From assembly GCA_001303415.1 (NCBI GenBank), contig LJTN01000017.1, positions 1 through 44,133 on the forward strand: DNA of 44,133 nucleotides. The letters are read 5' to 3'. The position numbers were made by a program, and so were the translations under genes. The notes under the pieces are model-generated. The model did not search any database. It was not told the origin of the DNA and saw nothing but the letters and a program-made list of their open reading frames with translations. Shown piece after piece: positions 1 to 8,163 of the stretch (position 1 is its first letter; every line of letters begins with the position of its first letter). The DNA is from Myxococcales bacterium SG8_38. Lineage in GTDB: Bacteria > Myxococcota_A > Polyangia > Polyangiales > Houyiibacteriaceae.

Positions 1-163
1 CGGCATCGCTTCCGCGTGCCTCGGCGATGTTGAGCACGACGCTTTGTGCAGCGCGACGAAGTTGCTCGGCAAGGGGTTTGTCGCGCGCTCGAATTAGCCG
101 GAGCATCGGACCGAGCTCGCGCACCACCTCTCGGGCTCGTTCGTAGACGTTGTTTCTTTCCAT
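1..163 (-). CDS. Four-helix-bundle protein (S23/IVP-like), 3' end outside window
   Basis: Only the first 54 codons are present; the gene runs off the left edge. The N-terminus opens MERNNVYERAREVVREL and continues with an LRRAAQSVVLNIAEARG segment. That segment matches the conserved helix 2/3 region (RRAAxSxxxNIAEG) of the four-helix-bundle family named for 23S rRNA intervening-sequence proteins, which also contains the Avd subunit of diversity-generating retroelements. These proteins are small, positively charged and presumed to bind nucleic acid; the function of stand-alone members is unknown. The start is ATG at 163 with AAGGAG at 175-170. That ribosome-binding site is the base of a long hairpin (171-223), so translation may depend on RNA structure. 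No reverse transcriptase or template repeat is visible here, so an Avd role is not supported. Confidence 0.8.
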   Translation of the reverse strand, partial: MERNNVYERAREVVRELGPMLRLIRARDKPLAEQLRRAAQSVVLNIAEARGSDA

Positions 164-170
164 GAGCGAC

Positions 171-223
171 TCCTTGGTTTGGGGTTTGGCCTCACCCCGT
201 GCGGCCAAACCTCAAACCAAGGA
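171..223. repeat. 21-bp inverted repeat (hairpin) covering the RBS of the four-helix-bundle gene
   Basis: The left arm 171-191 and the right arm 203-223 are reverse complements with a single mismatch and an 11-nt loop (192-202). Read on the minus strand, the 3' arm ends in AAGGA, the core of the Shine-Dalgarno sequence of the gene starting at 163. The folded RNA would therefore pair the ribosome-binding site. There is no T-run after the stem, so it does not look like an intrinsic terminator for speE. Confidence 0.9.
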
Positions 224-240
224 CAAGCGAGGACGAGTCG

Positions 241-366
<126 letters not shown>

Positions 367-427
367 GCTGTCGGCGCCCCGTTCCGTGGAGCCTCGTGTC
401 GCGTTTTTCCGAGCCCGGTGCTTACCC

Positions 428-1267
428 CTACAGCTTCAACGCACGCTGAACGTAATTGGGAAGTGCGAACGCCGCTCGGTGGATCTCCTCGTTGTACGCC
501 TTTGAGCCCTCCACGACGGCGGCTTGGCGTTCCAGTATGGGCCGAAGCGGCTCGCCCGTATCGGAGCACCAGGTCCAGCTCCAAGTGCCCGTTCCGTAGA
601 GTGGCACCGGGCCTATGTATGGGTGCACCTCGGAGAACAGCTTTCGAAGCTTGTGCTGGGTCTCTACGAACACGTCCATCATTAGCAGCGGGGACTCGCT
701 CTGGAGCGCCATGACGCCGTCCGGTGTGAGCATGCGCTTGCAACCCTCATAAAAGGTTTCGTCGAAGAGCACTGCGCCCGGCCCTACGGGATCGGTTCCA
801 TCGAGCAGCACCACGTCGTACTTTTCGTCGTCGCTCTCCTTCACGTACTCGATGCCGTCGATGAAGCGGACATCGAGCCGAGGATCATCCCATGCAGTGC
901 CGATGCTGGGCAGGTGCTCCTTCGACACCTCCACCACCATTCGGTCGAGCTCGATCATGACGCAGGTGCCGACCTCTCGGTGCCGGAGCACCTCGCGGAC
1001 GGTCCCACCGTCCCCTCCGCCGATCACCAGCACGCGATCGATCCTCGGCGCGGTGGTCAGCGCAGGGTGGACGAGGAGCTCGTGGTACAGGAACTCGTCG
1101 TACTCGCTCGTCATGAAGACGTTGTCGAGCACGAGCACCCGGCCGAAGCCGCCCGTATCGAGGACTTCGACCCTTTGGTACGGGCTTTGGCCCGAAAACA
1201 ACGTCTCCTTGACCCGGAGGCCGAGCCGAATGTGATCGTCGAAAGTCTCTTCGTACCAAAGGCCCAT
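428..1267 (-). CDS. speE: Spermidine synthase (polyamine aminopropyltransferase)
   Basis: This 279-aa protein should transfer the aminopropyl group of decarboxylated S-adenosylmethionine to putrescine in the cytosol. A short N-terminal beta domain is followed by a Rossmann methyltransferase-like fold: the nucleotide loop VIGGGDGG (81-88), an acidic ELD at 106-108, and the catalytic LLDGTDPVGP motif with Asp156. Most family members have DSTDP rather than DGTDP; the Gly is a mild variant. The ATG at 1267 is preceded by GAGGA about 9 nt upstream. The gene lies 10 bp after the metallo-hydrolase stop, so the two are probably co-transcribed. I see no adenosylmethionine decarboxylase nearby. Confidence 0.93.
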   Translation of the reverse strand: MGLWYEETFDDHIRLGLRVKETLFSGQSPYQRVEVLDTGGFGRVLVLDNVFMTSEYDEFLYHELLVHPALTTAPRIDRVLVIGGGDGGTVREVLRHREVGTCVMIELDRMVVEVSKEHLPSIGTAWDDPRLDVRFIDGIEYVKESDDEKYDVVLLDGTDPVGPGAVLFDETFYEGCKRMLTPDGVMALQSESPLLMMDVFVETQHKLRKLFSEVHPYIGPVPLYGTGTWSWTWCSDTGEPLRPILERQAAVVEGSKAYNEEIHRAAFALPNYVQRALKL

Positions 1268-1277
1268 CCGTGCTTCC

Positions 1278-2060
1278 TCAAAGAGCTAACCGAAGTTGTG
1301 TGTCTCGTATGGCTCCGAGAGATAGCGGCTGGCGTTGATGAGCCACCAAGAGCTGCGTTCTTCCGTGCCCGAGCGCGGCCTCGGCCGAGCTCTTCGCGAG
1401 TTGCGGAGCGTTGTTGGTCTGCGACAAATGCATGAGGACCACACGCTTCGGTACTTGGGGTAGGTATGCGAGGAGGTCTCCGGCTTGTGCGTTGGACAGA
1501 TGGCCGAGCGAGCCGCCCACGCGCCGCTTCAGCACCGTTGGGTACGGTCCCGAAGCAAGCATGTCCGAGTCGTGATTGCTCTCCAGCAGCAGGGTCTCGC
1601 ATTCTCCCAGAAAGCGTGGCAGCCCCCTTGGCACGTGTCCGAGGTCCGTGACGAGCCCGATCGCGGTCTCCTTGGTTTCGAACACCAATGCGACCTGCGG
1701 CGCGTCATGGGGCAGCCGAACCGAGTGAATGGTGATCTCGCCGATTCGAAATTGCCGCCCCGCGGAAAAGGGCTCGGTCCGCACCGATCGGCGGAGGCGA
1801 AGCGACGGCATCGTTTCTTCGCTCGCGTGTACCGGACAGCGCAATCGCGTTGCGCAGACCGACGCGTGCGCCGCGTGGTCCCCATGGCTGTGCGTGACGA
1901 TCAGGGCCGACACGTCGTTCGGCGTTTCACGCCCCACCGCGGCGAATCGCTGAACGAGCTCGCGGTGGGACAGGCCCGCATCGACCAAGACACTGGTCGT
2001 TCCCGACTCGAAGAAAAGCGCGTTGCCTTCGCTCCCGCTTCCGAGAATCGTAACCCGCAC
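1278..2060 (-). CDS. MBL-fold metallo-hydrolase, WalJ/YycJ-like
   Basis: The protein is about 260 aa if started at the GTG at 2060, where the family-typical VRVTILGSGSEGN strand begins; an upstream ATG at 2096 would add 12 residues unlike the family. The metal motif HSHGDH (57-62) is the HxHxDH signature of the metallo-beta-lactamase fold, with further likely ligands in VTDLGH and near the conserved LLLESNHD segment. LxxSNHD and GHLSN are typical of the YycJ/WalJ branch of two-metal hydrolases. Relatives include nucleases linked to DNA repair and cell-wall control, but the substrate is not known here. It sits upstream of speE in the same direction and is divergent from hemH. Confidence 0.85.
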   Translation of the reverse strand: MRVTILGSGSEGNALFFESGTTSVLVDAGLSHRELVQRFAAVGRETPNDVSALIVTHSHGDHAAHASVCATRLRCPVHASEETMPSLRLRRSVRTEPFSAGRQFRIGEITIHSVRLPHDAPQVALVFETKETAIGLVTDLGHVPRGLPRFLGECETLLLESNHDSDMLASGPYPTVLKRRVGGSLGHLSNAQAGDLLAYLPQVPKRVVLMHLSQTNNAPQLAKSSAEAALGHGRTQLLVAHQRQPLSLGAIRDTQLRLAL

Positions 2061-2141
2061 CCCGCAACCTAGAGCACAGCTGTCTTCGAATGGCAAGAGT
2101 CAGGGCTTGCGCATGCCGCCCTATGGCGCGAGAGTTCCGGC

Positions 2142-3185
2142 GTGGACGACAACGACTTGGAATACGACAGTGTGCTCTTGGTGTCCTTTGGAGGGCCGGA
2201 GAAGCGGGCGGATGTCATGCCTTTTCTGGAGAACGTGGTCCGCGGCAAGAATGTCCCCCCTGAGCGGCTCAAAGAAGTCGCAGCGCACTACAATCATTTC
2301 GACGGCAAGAGCCCCATCAACGATCAGACCCGTGCACTGATCGCCGCTCTGAAAGACGAGCTGCGCGAGCATCAGATCGAGCTTCCCGTATACTGGGGCA
2401 ACCGCAATTGGCACCCGTTTCTCGCCGAAGCCTTGGGCCAGATGCGAGATGAAGGAAAAAAGCGCGCTCTAGCCTTCTTCACGTCCGCCTACAGCAGCTA
2501 CAGCGGTTGCCGCCAATATCTCGAAAACATCGAAAAGGCTCGCCAGGAGGTGGGCGAAGGCGCGCCTCGAGTCGACAAGCTGCGAGCCTATTACAATCAT
2601 CCCGGATTCATCGAAGCGAACGTCGACCATCTGCTGGCCGCCCTAGGAACTCTCCCCAAGGCGCGTCGGGAATGCGCTCGCGTCGCGTTCACCGCGCACA
2701 GCATTCCCGACGCCATGGCCGAGACGTGTGACTACGTCGAGCAGCTTCAGGAGACCGCTCGACTCGTCGCCGAGGGAGCGCGTCACGATCGTTGGCAGGT
2801 GGTGTACCAGAGCAGGAGCGGCCCGCCTCACATCCCTTGGCTCGGCCCGGACATCCTGGACCACTTGGACGCATTGGCTCAGATCAACGTCAAGGACGTC
2901 GTCGTCGCGCCGATCGGCTTCATCTCGGATCACATGGAGGTCGTTTGGGACCTCGACCACGAAGCGCGAGACCGGTCGAACGAGCTTGGCATCACGCTGA
3001 CCAGGGCCTCCACCGTGGGCACCCACCCGGCATTCGTCTCGATGATTCGCGAGCTAATCGAAGAACGGCTGGGCAAGGTGACGGTGCGCCAAGCCCTCGG
3101 GAAACGAGGCCCCGCCCCCGACGTTTGCCCCCCGGACTGTTGCAAGTACCAGCCTAGAGTTTCGAGACCACCCGAGCCAAGCTGA
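2142..3185 (+). CDS. hemH: Ferrochelatase with probable [2Fe-2S] cysteines
   Basis: This 347-aa protein should insert ferrous iron into a porphyrin at the end of haem synthesis. It begins with the LLVSFGGP strand (12-19). The catalytic His186 lies in FTAHSIP and Glu266 in SDHMEVVWD, both standard active-site positions. Cys123 (SYSGCRQY) plus the C-terminal Cys329, Cys333 and Cys334 (CPPDCC) resemble the internal-plus-C-terminal cysteine set that binds [2Fe-2S] in several bacterial ferrochelatases, such as the mycobacterial enzyme. Whether the substrate is protoporphyrin or coproporphyrin cannot be told from sequence alone; the SAYSSYSGCRQY and YQSRSGPP segments are close to actinobacterial enzymes. 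The start is GTG at 2142 with a weak ribosome site. The stop codon ends one base before the convergent crotonase stop. Confidence 0.95.
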   Translation: MDDNDLEYDSVLLVSFGGPEKRADVMPFLENVVRGKNVPPERLKEVAAHYNHFDGKSPINDQTRALIAALKDELREHQIELPVYWGNRNWHPFLAEALGQMRDEGKKRALAFFTSAYSSYSGCRQYLENIEKARQEVGEGAPRVDKLRAYYNHPGFIEANVDHLLAALGTLPKARRECARVAFTAHSIPDAMAETCDYVEQLQETARLVAEGARHDRWQVVYQSRSGPPHIPWLGPDILDHLDALAQINVKDVVVAPIGFISDHMEVVWDLDHEARDRSNELGITLTRASTVGTHPAFVSMIRELIEERLGKVTVRQALGKRGPAPDVCPPDCCKYQPRVSRPPEPS

Positions 3186-3980
3186 TCAATCTGGGTCCTT
3201 GAACGAGGGCTCGCGTTTCTGCATGTTCGCTTGCACTGTTTCCATTTGATTGGGGCTTCCCAAGAGGCTCACCTGCAGCGCGGTTTCCAGCTTCAAGGCG
3301 TCAGCACGTGTCATGCCGGGGGCGTCATTGAGGAGCGTCTTGGCAGCGCGGATCGCGTGGGGAGACTTGGTTGCGACGAGCTTCGCCGTCTCCAACGCTT
3401 CGGACAGAGGATCCTCACTGACCTTCGTCGCGAGCCCGAGCGCGACGGCCTCGTCGCCCGAGATGATGCGTCCCGTGAAGGTGAGCTCTTTTGCCACGTC
3501 CAGGGGTACGAGCCTCGGCAGAGTTTGAGTCAAGCTCATGTCCGGAATCAGCCCCCACTTGATCTCCATCACCGAGAGCTGCGCATCGGAGGTCACGTAC
3601 CGAAGGTCTGCGGCCAGCGCGATCTGCAGTCCGCCTCCGAACGCGACTCCATGGACGGCGGCGATGACCGGAACGTTCACCTCTTGCCAGATCCATGCAG
3701 CTCGTTGAGCCATGTTGGCGAGACTTTCTTCTTTTCGCTCGAGGAGCTTCTGCATGAGCTGTGGAGAGCCCATGAACGACCCGAAGTCGAGCCCCGCGGA
3801 AAAGCCCTTGCCTTCGCCGTGTATCACCACGGCGCGGATGCTCTTGTTCGCCATGATCTCTTTGCCCGTTCGGATCAGGCCTTCGAACATCGCTGCATCG
3901 AGCGCATTGCGTTTTTCCGGGCGGGACATGCGCACCGTCGCAACGGCATCGTCGACGTTGAGTTGGACTCGTTCTGACAT
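3186..3980 (-). CDS. Enoyl-CoA hydratase/isomerase (crotonase) family protein
   Basis: This is a 264-aa single-domain crotonase acting on an acyl-CoA. The oxyanion-hole segments FSAGLD (60-65) and AFGGG (113-117) are intact. The first catalytic Glu of classical enoyl-CoA hydratase is replaced by Gln119. Glu139 and Asp147 (MEIKWGLIPD) have the eight-residue spacing of the Glu/Asp pair in delta3,5-delta2,4-dienoyl-CoA isomerase. An isomerase-type reaction is therefore more likely than hydration, but the substrate is unknown. The ATG at 3980 is preceded by TAGGAG, which overlaps the purU stop codon. The gene is the last of a minus-strand run with purU, DUF445 and NUDIX genes that share no obvious pathway. 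Confidence 0.88.
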   Translation of the reverse strand: MSERVQLNVDDAVATVRMSRPEKRNALDAAMFEGLIRTGKEIMANKSIRAVVIHGEGKGFSAGLDFGSFMGSPQLMQKLLERKEESLANMAQRAAWIWQEVNVPVIAAVHGVAFGGGLQIALAADLRYVTSDAQLSVMEIKWGLIPDMSLTQTLPRLVPLDVAKELTFTGRIISGDEAVALGLATKVSEDPLSEALETAKLVATKSPHAIRAAKTLLNDAPGMTRADALKLETALQVSLLGSPNQMETVQANMQKREPSFKDPD

Positions 3981-3988
3981 GCGGGCTC

Positions 3989-4843
3989 CTAGCTAAAGAC
4001 CACGGTCTTGTTGTCGTAGACGAGGATACGATCGTCAAGGTGCCACCGAACCGCGCGCGCCAATACGACCTTTTCGAGGTCGCGGCCCTTGCGCACCAGG
4101 TCCTCTACGGAATCGCGGTGCGAGCATCGGACGACGTCCTGCTCGATAATCGGGCCTTCATCCAAATCCGCAGTGGCATAGTGCGCGGTCGCGCCGATCA
4201 GCTTGACCCCTCTTTCGAAGGCGCGGTGGTAGGGTTTGCTGCCCATGAATGCAGGCAAGAAGGAATGGTGGATGTTGATCACTTGCCCCTGGAAGGCTCT
4301 GAGGAAGTCGTCGGTTAGAATCTGCATGTAACGAGCCAAGACGACCAGATCGACGCCTTCGTCCTTCAGCAACGAGAGCGCCTTTGCCTCCTGCTCTCGC
4401 TTCGTCTCTTTCGTGATGGGCAGATGATGGAACGGAATGTCGAACTGCTTTGCCACCGGCTCGAGATCGGGATGATTGCTGACGATGAGCGGAAACTCCG
4501 TTGCCAGCTCGCCGGCGCGCTGCCTGAGCAGCAGGTCGTACAAACAGTGGTCGTACTTCGAAACGAAAATAGCCGTTCGGTAGCGCTGCGTGCCATCGGA
4601 GATGCGCCAGCTCATGGAAAACCGATGCGCCACCTCTCCGATGGCAGTCTCCAGGCTGCGACGATCGGTATGCAGCTCGGACATGTCGAACCGAATGCGC
4701 TGAAAAAATTGGCCTGCCACCGGGTCGGTGTGCTGGTCCGCATCGAGAATGTTCGCACCGTGGCCGTAGAGCACCTGCGCTAGGGCCGCGACCAAGCCCC
4801 TGCGATCGGGGCAGCAAACGAGAAGGGTGGCGGTTTGTTCCAC
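3989..4843 (-). CDS. purU: Formyltetrahydrofolate deformylase
   Basis: The 284-aa protein has the two-domain architecture of PurU: an N-terminal ACT domain (about 1-80) and a formyltransferase-fold domain (about 88-280). It hydrolyses 10-formyl-tetrahydrofolate to formate and tetrahydrofolate, supplying formate for purine synthesis and balancing one-carbon pools. Asn190, His192 (INIHHSFLP) and Asp228 (ADLDEGPII) form the catalytic set, with the same 36-residue His-Asp spacing as glycinamide ribonucleotide formyltransferase. The start is GTG at 4843 with no strong ribosome site. It follows the DUF445 gene by 39 bp and precedes the crotonase gene by 8 bp. Confidence 0.95.
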   Translation of the reverse strand: MEQTATLLVCCPDRRGLVAALAQVLYGHGANILDADQHTDPVAGQFFQRIRFDMSELHTDRRSLETAIGEVAHRFSMSWRISDGTQRYRTAIFVSKYDHCLYDLLLRQRAGELATEFPLIVSNHPDLEPVAKQFDIPFHHLPITKETKREQEAKALSLLKDEGVDLVVLARYMQILTDDFLRAFQGQVINIHHSFLPAFMGSKPYHRAFERGVKLIGATAHYATADLDEGPIIEQDVVRCSHRDSVEDLVRKGRDLEKVVLARAVRWHLDDRILVYDNKTVVFS

Positions 4844-4882
4844 GTCGCAGTGTGTAGCCGCTCGGGGCTCGTTCGGCCAGCG

Positions 4883-6121
4883 CTAGCGACCGAGCCGTTC
4901 CATGGCGTCGCCGAAGATGTACACGAGTTGCAGGACGCCAGCGATGGTTCCGAGCACGGCGCCCGCCGCAATCAACTTCCACTCGTCCTGCTGGAAGGCG
5001 GGACGGAGAACGCCCTCGTAGCTCTCCCGGTCCAGGGCCCTCATCCGGCGTTCCAGCTCTCCGTCGAGGTCGACGGACTGTCCCGCAAACGTGTGAAAGA
5101 AGCCACCAGGCTTGGGCCACTCGCTCTTGACGCGCTCCAACAACTCGGACCGGAGCGCTGCACGATCCTCTTTGGGCACCAGTAGCACGGCCATCGGGTG
5201 CGCCTCGTACTTGTCGATCAGCTCGCCGACTCGGCGTTCGACGATTTCGTTCATCCGGGCAGCCCCACCGCTTTCCATCACGGTGTTCACGATGTTGTCT
5301 GCGTTGAGCACGCGCGTGGCGACGGTGCGGCCGAATGCTTCGGCCACTTCGTTCTGCCGCTTGTGAAACAGACCCTGCACGGTGATCGGCCCGATCCGGG
5401 TTGGCTCGCGAGGAGAGAACACCAACTTGATCGCGATCCAATTCGTCAGATAGCCGACGCCGAAACCCGCTGCAGGAAGGATCCAGGGCAGGGGATAGAG
5501 CACCCATACGAGCATCTGGAATATGCCGAACAGAAACCCGAAGTAGAGCCCCGAGCGCTCGATGAACTTGAACTCTTGCCGCCCGACTTCGTAGAACATC
5601 TCACCCATCAGGCCTCTTTGTTGCTCGATTGCGTCAAGAACGGTCTTCTCGATGTCCAAGATGTTGTCGATGTCGTCGGCCATGTCCATGGCGATCGCTC
5701 GGGATACCTCGAGCACCTCGGCGCGAGCTCGTTCACGCATCTTGTTCTGCATGAATTCGCCCGCGTTGTCCCACAGGGCCTTCGCGTGCTTGTTGGCAAT
5801 CTCGTCGATCACCTGCTCCGTCAGCTCGTCGATGACTGCACCCAGCTTGCCCGTGAAGGCGTGCGCGTCGAACGTTTCGTCGAATAGCTGACGCAGGGAG
5901 AGGAGCTTCTCGGTGATCAGGGCGTTCGACACCCTGGCCAGCCGAAGCGCATTGGCGGGGATGACACCTTGCCAGCCGAGATACGGCGAAATCCCCACGA
6001 ACTCGATGGGATAGAACATCATCTTGATCGCGACCACGTTGGTGAACCAGCCGACCAAGGCGCTGATCACCGGGATGAGCAGGACGATCCAGTTGTCTTG
6101 AATGCGGCTCAACAGCTCCAT
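4883..6121 (-). CDS. DUF445 family membrane protein
   Basis: The 412-aa protein has a hydrophobic N-terminus (about 10-30) running into GWFTNVVAIKMMFYP, followed by a GWQGVIP segment, the hallmarks of DUF445 (YheB/YjiN-like). The motif is duplicated: YLTNWIAIKLVFSP recurs near residue 225 after two closely spaced membrane helices. A last hydrophobic helix lies near the C-terminus (about 385-405). The stretches between helices are long, amphipathic and helical. The family is widespread in bacterial inner membranes and its role is not established. The gene begins 24 bp after the NUDIX stop and ends 39 bp before purU, consistent with one transcript. Confidence 0.88.
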   Translation of the reverse strand: MELLSRIQDNWIVLLIPVISALVGWFTNVVAIKMMFYPIEFVGISPYLGWQGVIPANALRLARVSNALITEKLLSLRQLFDETFDAHAFTGKLGAVIDELTEQVIDEIANKHAKALWDNAGEFMQNKMRERARAEVLEVSRAIAMDMADDIDNILDIEKTVLDAIEQQRGLMGEMFYEVGRQEFKFIERSGLYFGFLFGIFQMLVWVLYPLPWILPAAGFGVGYLTNWIAIKLVFSPREPTRIGPITVQGLFHKRQNEVAEAFGRTVATRVLNADNIVNTVMESGGAARMNEIVERRVGELIDKYEAHPMAVLLVPKEDRAALRSELLERVKSEWPKPGGFFHTFAGQSVDLDGELERRMRALDRESYEGVLRPAFQQDEWKLIAAGAVLGTIAGVLQLVYIFGDAMERLGR

Positions 6122-6145
6122 GGACGTCGATGCTCGTGGGCGGCC

Positions 6146-6676
6146 CTACGGCGTGTACAGATGCATCCAGTAGAGCAGCAACGCGATCGTCTTCGCGTCC
6201 TCGATGTGGCCGTCCTTGAGCATGTCTCGGACTTGCCACTGCGGAATTGGAAAGACCTCGATCTCCTCGGTCTCCTCGAGAGCCTGCGAGGTCGGTTCGA
6301 GGTCAGTGGCCAAGAATCCGTACATCCGCTCGTTCAAGACGCCTGGCGAAGCGTAGAATTCGATCAGAGGCTCGACGCGACCCGCGCGGTACCCGGTCTC
6401 TTCCTCCACCTCGCGCGCTGCACAGACCTCGGGAGGCTCGCCTTCGTCGAGCGTGCCGGCGGGTAGCTCCCAGAGCACCTTGCCGACCGTCCTACGTAGG
6501 TTGCGGATCATCACCACCCGGCCGTCGTCCAACAGGGGGAGGATCACGGCTGCTCCCGGGTGCTCCACCACGTCTCGGATGATCTCTTGGCCTTCCGGGC
6601 CTTCAAATCTCAAGCGAGCCACGCGGAACTTGGCGGCGGTGAGGAGAAGCTCGCGCGATTTCATGGCCGGCATCAT
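6146..6676 (-). CDS. NUDIX hydrolase, ADP-ribose pyrophosphatase type
   Basis: This NUDIX protein of about 176 aa carries a complete Nudix box, G-x5-E-x7-REVEEETGY, beginning at GTLDEGEPPE. A Pro (SPGVLNE) lies about 16 residues after the box, typical of ADP-ribose pyrophosphatases. It probably hydrolyses ADP-ribose or a related nucleotide sugar in a Mg-dependent reaction. The start is uncertain: GTG at 6700 and ATG at 6676, 6673 and 6664 are all in frame and none has a strong ribosome site. I chose 6676 because GAAG precedes it. It is the first gene of the minus-strand run down to the crotonase and is divergent from the SGNH gene. Confidence 0.85.
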   Translation of the reverse strand: MMPAMKSRELLLTAAKFRVARLRFEGPEGQEIIRDVVEHPGAAVILPLLDDGRVVMIRNLRRTVGKVLWELPAGTLDEGEPPEVCAAREVEEETGYRAGRVEPLIEFYASPGVLNERMYGFLATDLEPTSQALEETEEIEVFPIPQWQVRDMLKDGHIEDAKTIALLLYWMHLYTP

Positions 6677-6741
6677 GGCTGACTTCGGTCTCGTTTTCAC
6701 GTCAATTTGACTGGATCACACGCGATCGCCATTGTGAGGGC

Positions 6742-8163
6742 GTGCGGCTAGGGAATCTATGGAGCTCCCCGTTGGCGGTGGTCCTCGCGGGGGTGGCGAT
6801 CGCAGGCGCCTGGACATTCGGATACGGCGCGTCGACGAGCTCGGCCGATGCCACGCCGACAGCTCCCGCGGCGCTTGCCGAGACCGGTGCGCTGGGCGTG
6901 CTTCGATCGTCGCAGCGGATGGGTCCCAAGCTGTTGGAGCCGCCTCCGAACGACAAGCTCGGCCTCGGCATCGCCATCGAAGATCGCGATGGGGGCTCGA
7001 TGAAGGCTCTGCACGAAGCGCTCGCCCGCGCTGCTTCGGGGGAGGGGCAAGCCCGCCTCGTCTTCTTCGGTGCATCCCACGTCGCGAGCGATCTCTTCAC
7101 GGGATACATTCGGCGCGAGCTGCAGGCTCGGTATGGAGACGCCGGTCATGGTTTCGTGCTTCCCGTCCATCCGTGGCGCACGTATCGGCACCACGACATC
7201 GATGTCGATAGCGATGGAAGGCAATGGGAAACGCACCGGATTCGTGTCGGCGACACGGAGGTGGAGCGCGTGGGCATTGCGGGGCTCGCCATGGAGAGCA
7301 CACGCCCCAATTCGTTCGGTGCGGTGACCATCGCGCGGGACGCGGAAAGCGGTCGGAGCGCGAGCTTCTTTGAGCTCTACTACATGAGCCATCCGCAGGG
7401 CGGGGACCTGGACGTCTTCATCGACGGCCGCAAGGCACGCCGGATTTCGACACATTCCCGGAGGCCGTCGACGGCTTACGCAGCGTTCCGCGTCCCCGAT
7501 GGGCCGCATCGCTTCGAGATTCGCACGTTGAGCAAGCGCCCGGTCTGGCTCTTCGGCCTAGCGGTGGAACGCGATCGACCCGGCGTCGTCGTCGACACGT
7601 TGGGAATCAACGGCTCGCGCGCGCGTTATCAGCTGCTTTGGGACGACGCGATCTATCGCGAGCATCTGCGCCGCAGAAAGCCGGACTTGGTGGTCCTGGC
7701 CTATGGAACCAACGAGAGCGGTGACGATTCGCCGATCGAGGACTACGAGCGCGACCTTCGGGCGGTCGTCGAACGCGTGCGCGAAACCGTTCCCGAGGCC
7801 TCGTGCCTGTTGATCGGTCCGTCCGACCGCCCGATGCAGGTCGAGGAGCGGGTATTCGAAGATCGAGCCCGAACCCTGCGCTTGATCGAGGTTCAGCACC
7901 GCGTCGCGCTCGAGCTGGGTTGCGGCTTCTTCGACTTGGTGGCGTTCCAGGGCGGAGCGCTATCGATGGTGCAGTGGGCTGCAAGCGACCCAGCCTACGC
8001 GTCGCAAGACCACATTCATTTCAGCCGCCTCGGATACGAGCGCCTGGGCGAGGTCTTGCTCAAGGCGCTGCTCGAAGGGATGCCCATCGAGCCGGAACGC
8101 GAATCTGCGGATCGTTCTTTCGATGCGGGCAACCGCTCGGCGGACGCGCTTCGGGCCAAGTAG
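6742..8163 (+). CDS. Membrane-anchored SGNH/GDSL hydrolase, paralogue 1
   Basis: The 473-aa protein starts with a hydrophobic anchor or signal (about 9-28) and a Pro/Ala-rich linker, placing the catalytic part outside the inner membrane. The SGNH blocks are visible: I, FFGASHVASD (the nucleophile Ser is kept but the usual Asp of GDS is Ala); II, LGING; III, YGTNESGD; V, DHIHFS with the catalytic Asp and His. An insert with beta-sandwich character (DLDVFIDGRKARR) lies between blocks I and II. It is clearly paralogous to the opposite-strand protein at 8016-9647, sharing the LQARxGDAGHGFVL segment. With the nearby MBOAT gene it probably belongs to an AlgI/AlgJ- or PatA/PatB-like system acetylating a surface glycan; deacetylation is the alternative. 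The last 148 bp overlap the convergent paralogue. Confidence 0.85.
   Translation: MRLGNLWSSPLAVVLAGVAIAGAWTFGYGASTSSADATPTAPAALAETGALGVLRSSQRMGPKLLEPPPNDKLGLGIAIEDRDGGSMKALHEALARAASGEGQARLVFFGASHVASDLFTGYIRRELQARYGDAGHGFVLPVHPWRTYRHHDIDVDSDGRQWETHRIRVGDTEVERVGIAGLAMESTRPNSFGAVTIARDAESGRSASFFELYYMSHPQGGDLDVFIDGRKARRISTHSRRPSTAYAAFRVPDGPHRFEIRTLSKRPVWLFGLAVERDRPGVVVDTLGINGSRARYQLLWDDAIYREHLRRRKPDLVVLAYGTNESGDDSPIEDYERDLRAVVERVRETVPEASCLLIGPSDRPMQVEERVFEDRARTLRLIEVQHRVALELGCGFFDLVAFQGGALSMVQWAASDPAYASQDHIHFSRLGYERLGEVLLKALLEGMPIEPERESADRSFDAGNRSADALRAK

Noticed and set aside
1..163. Diversity-generating retroelement accessory protein (Avd)
   Set aside because: No reverse transcriptase, template or variable repeat is visible; the family also includes stand-alone proteins.
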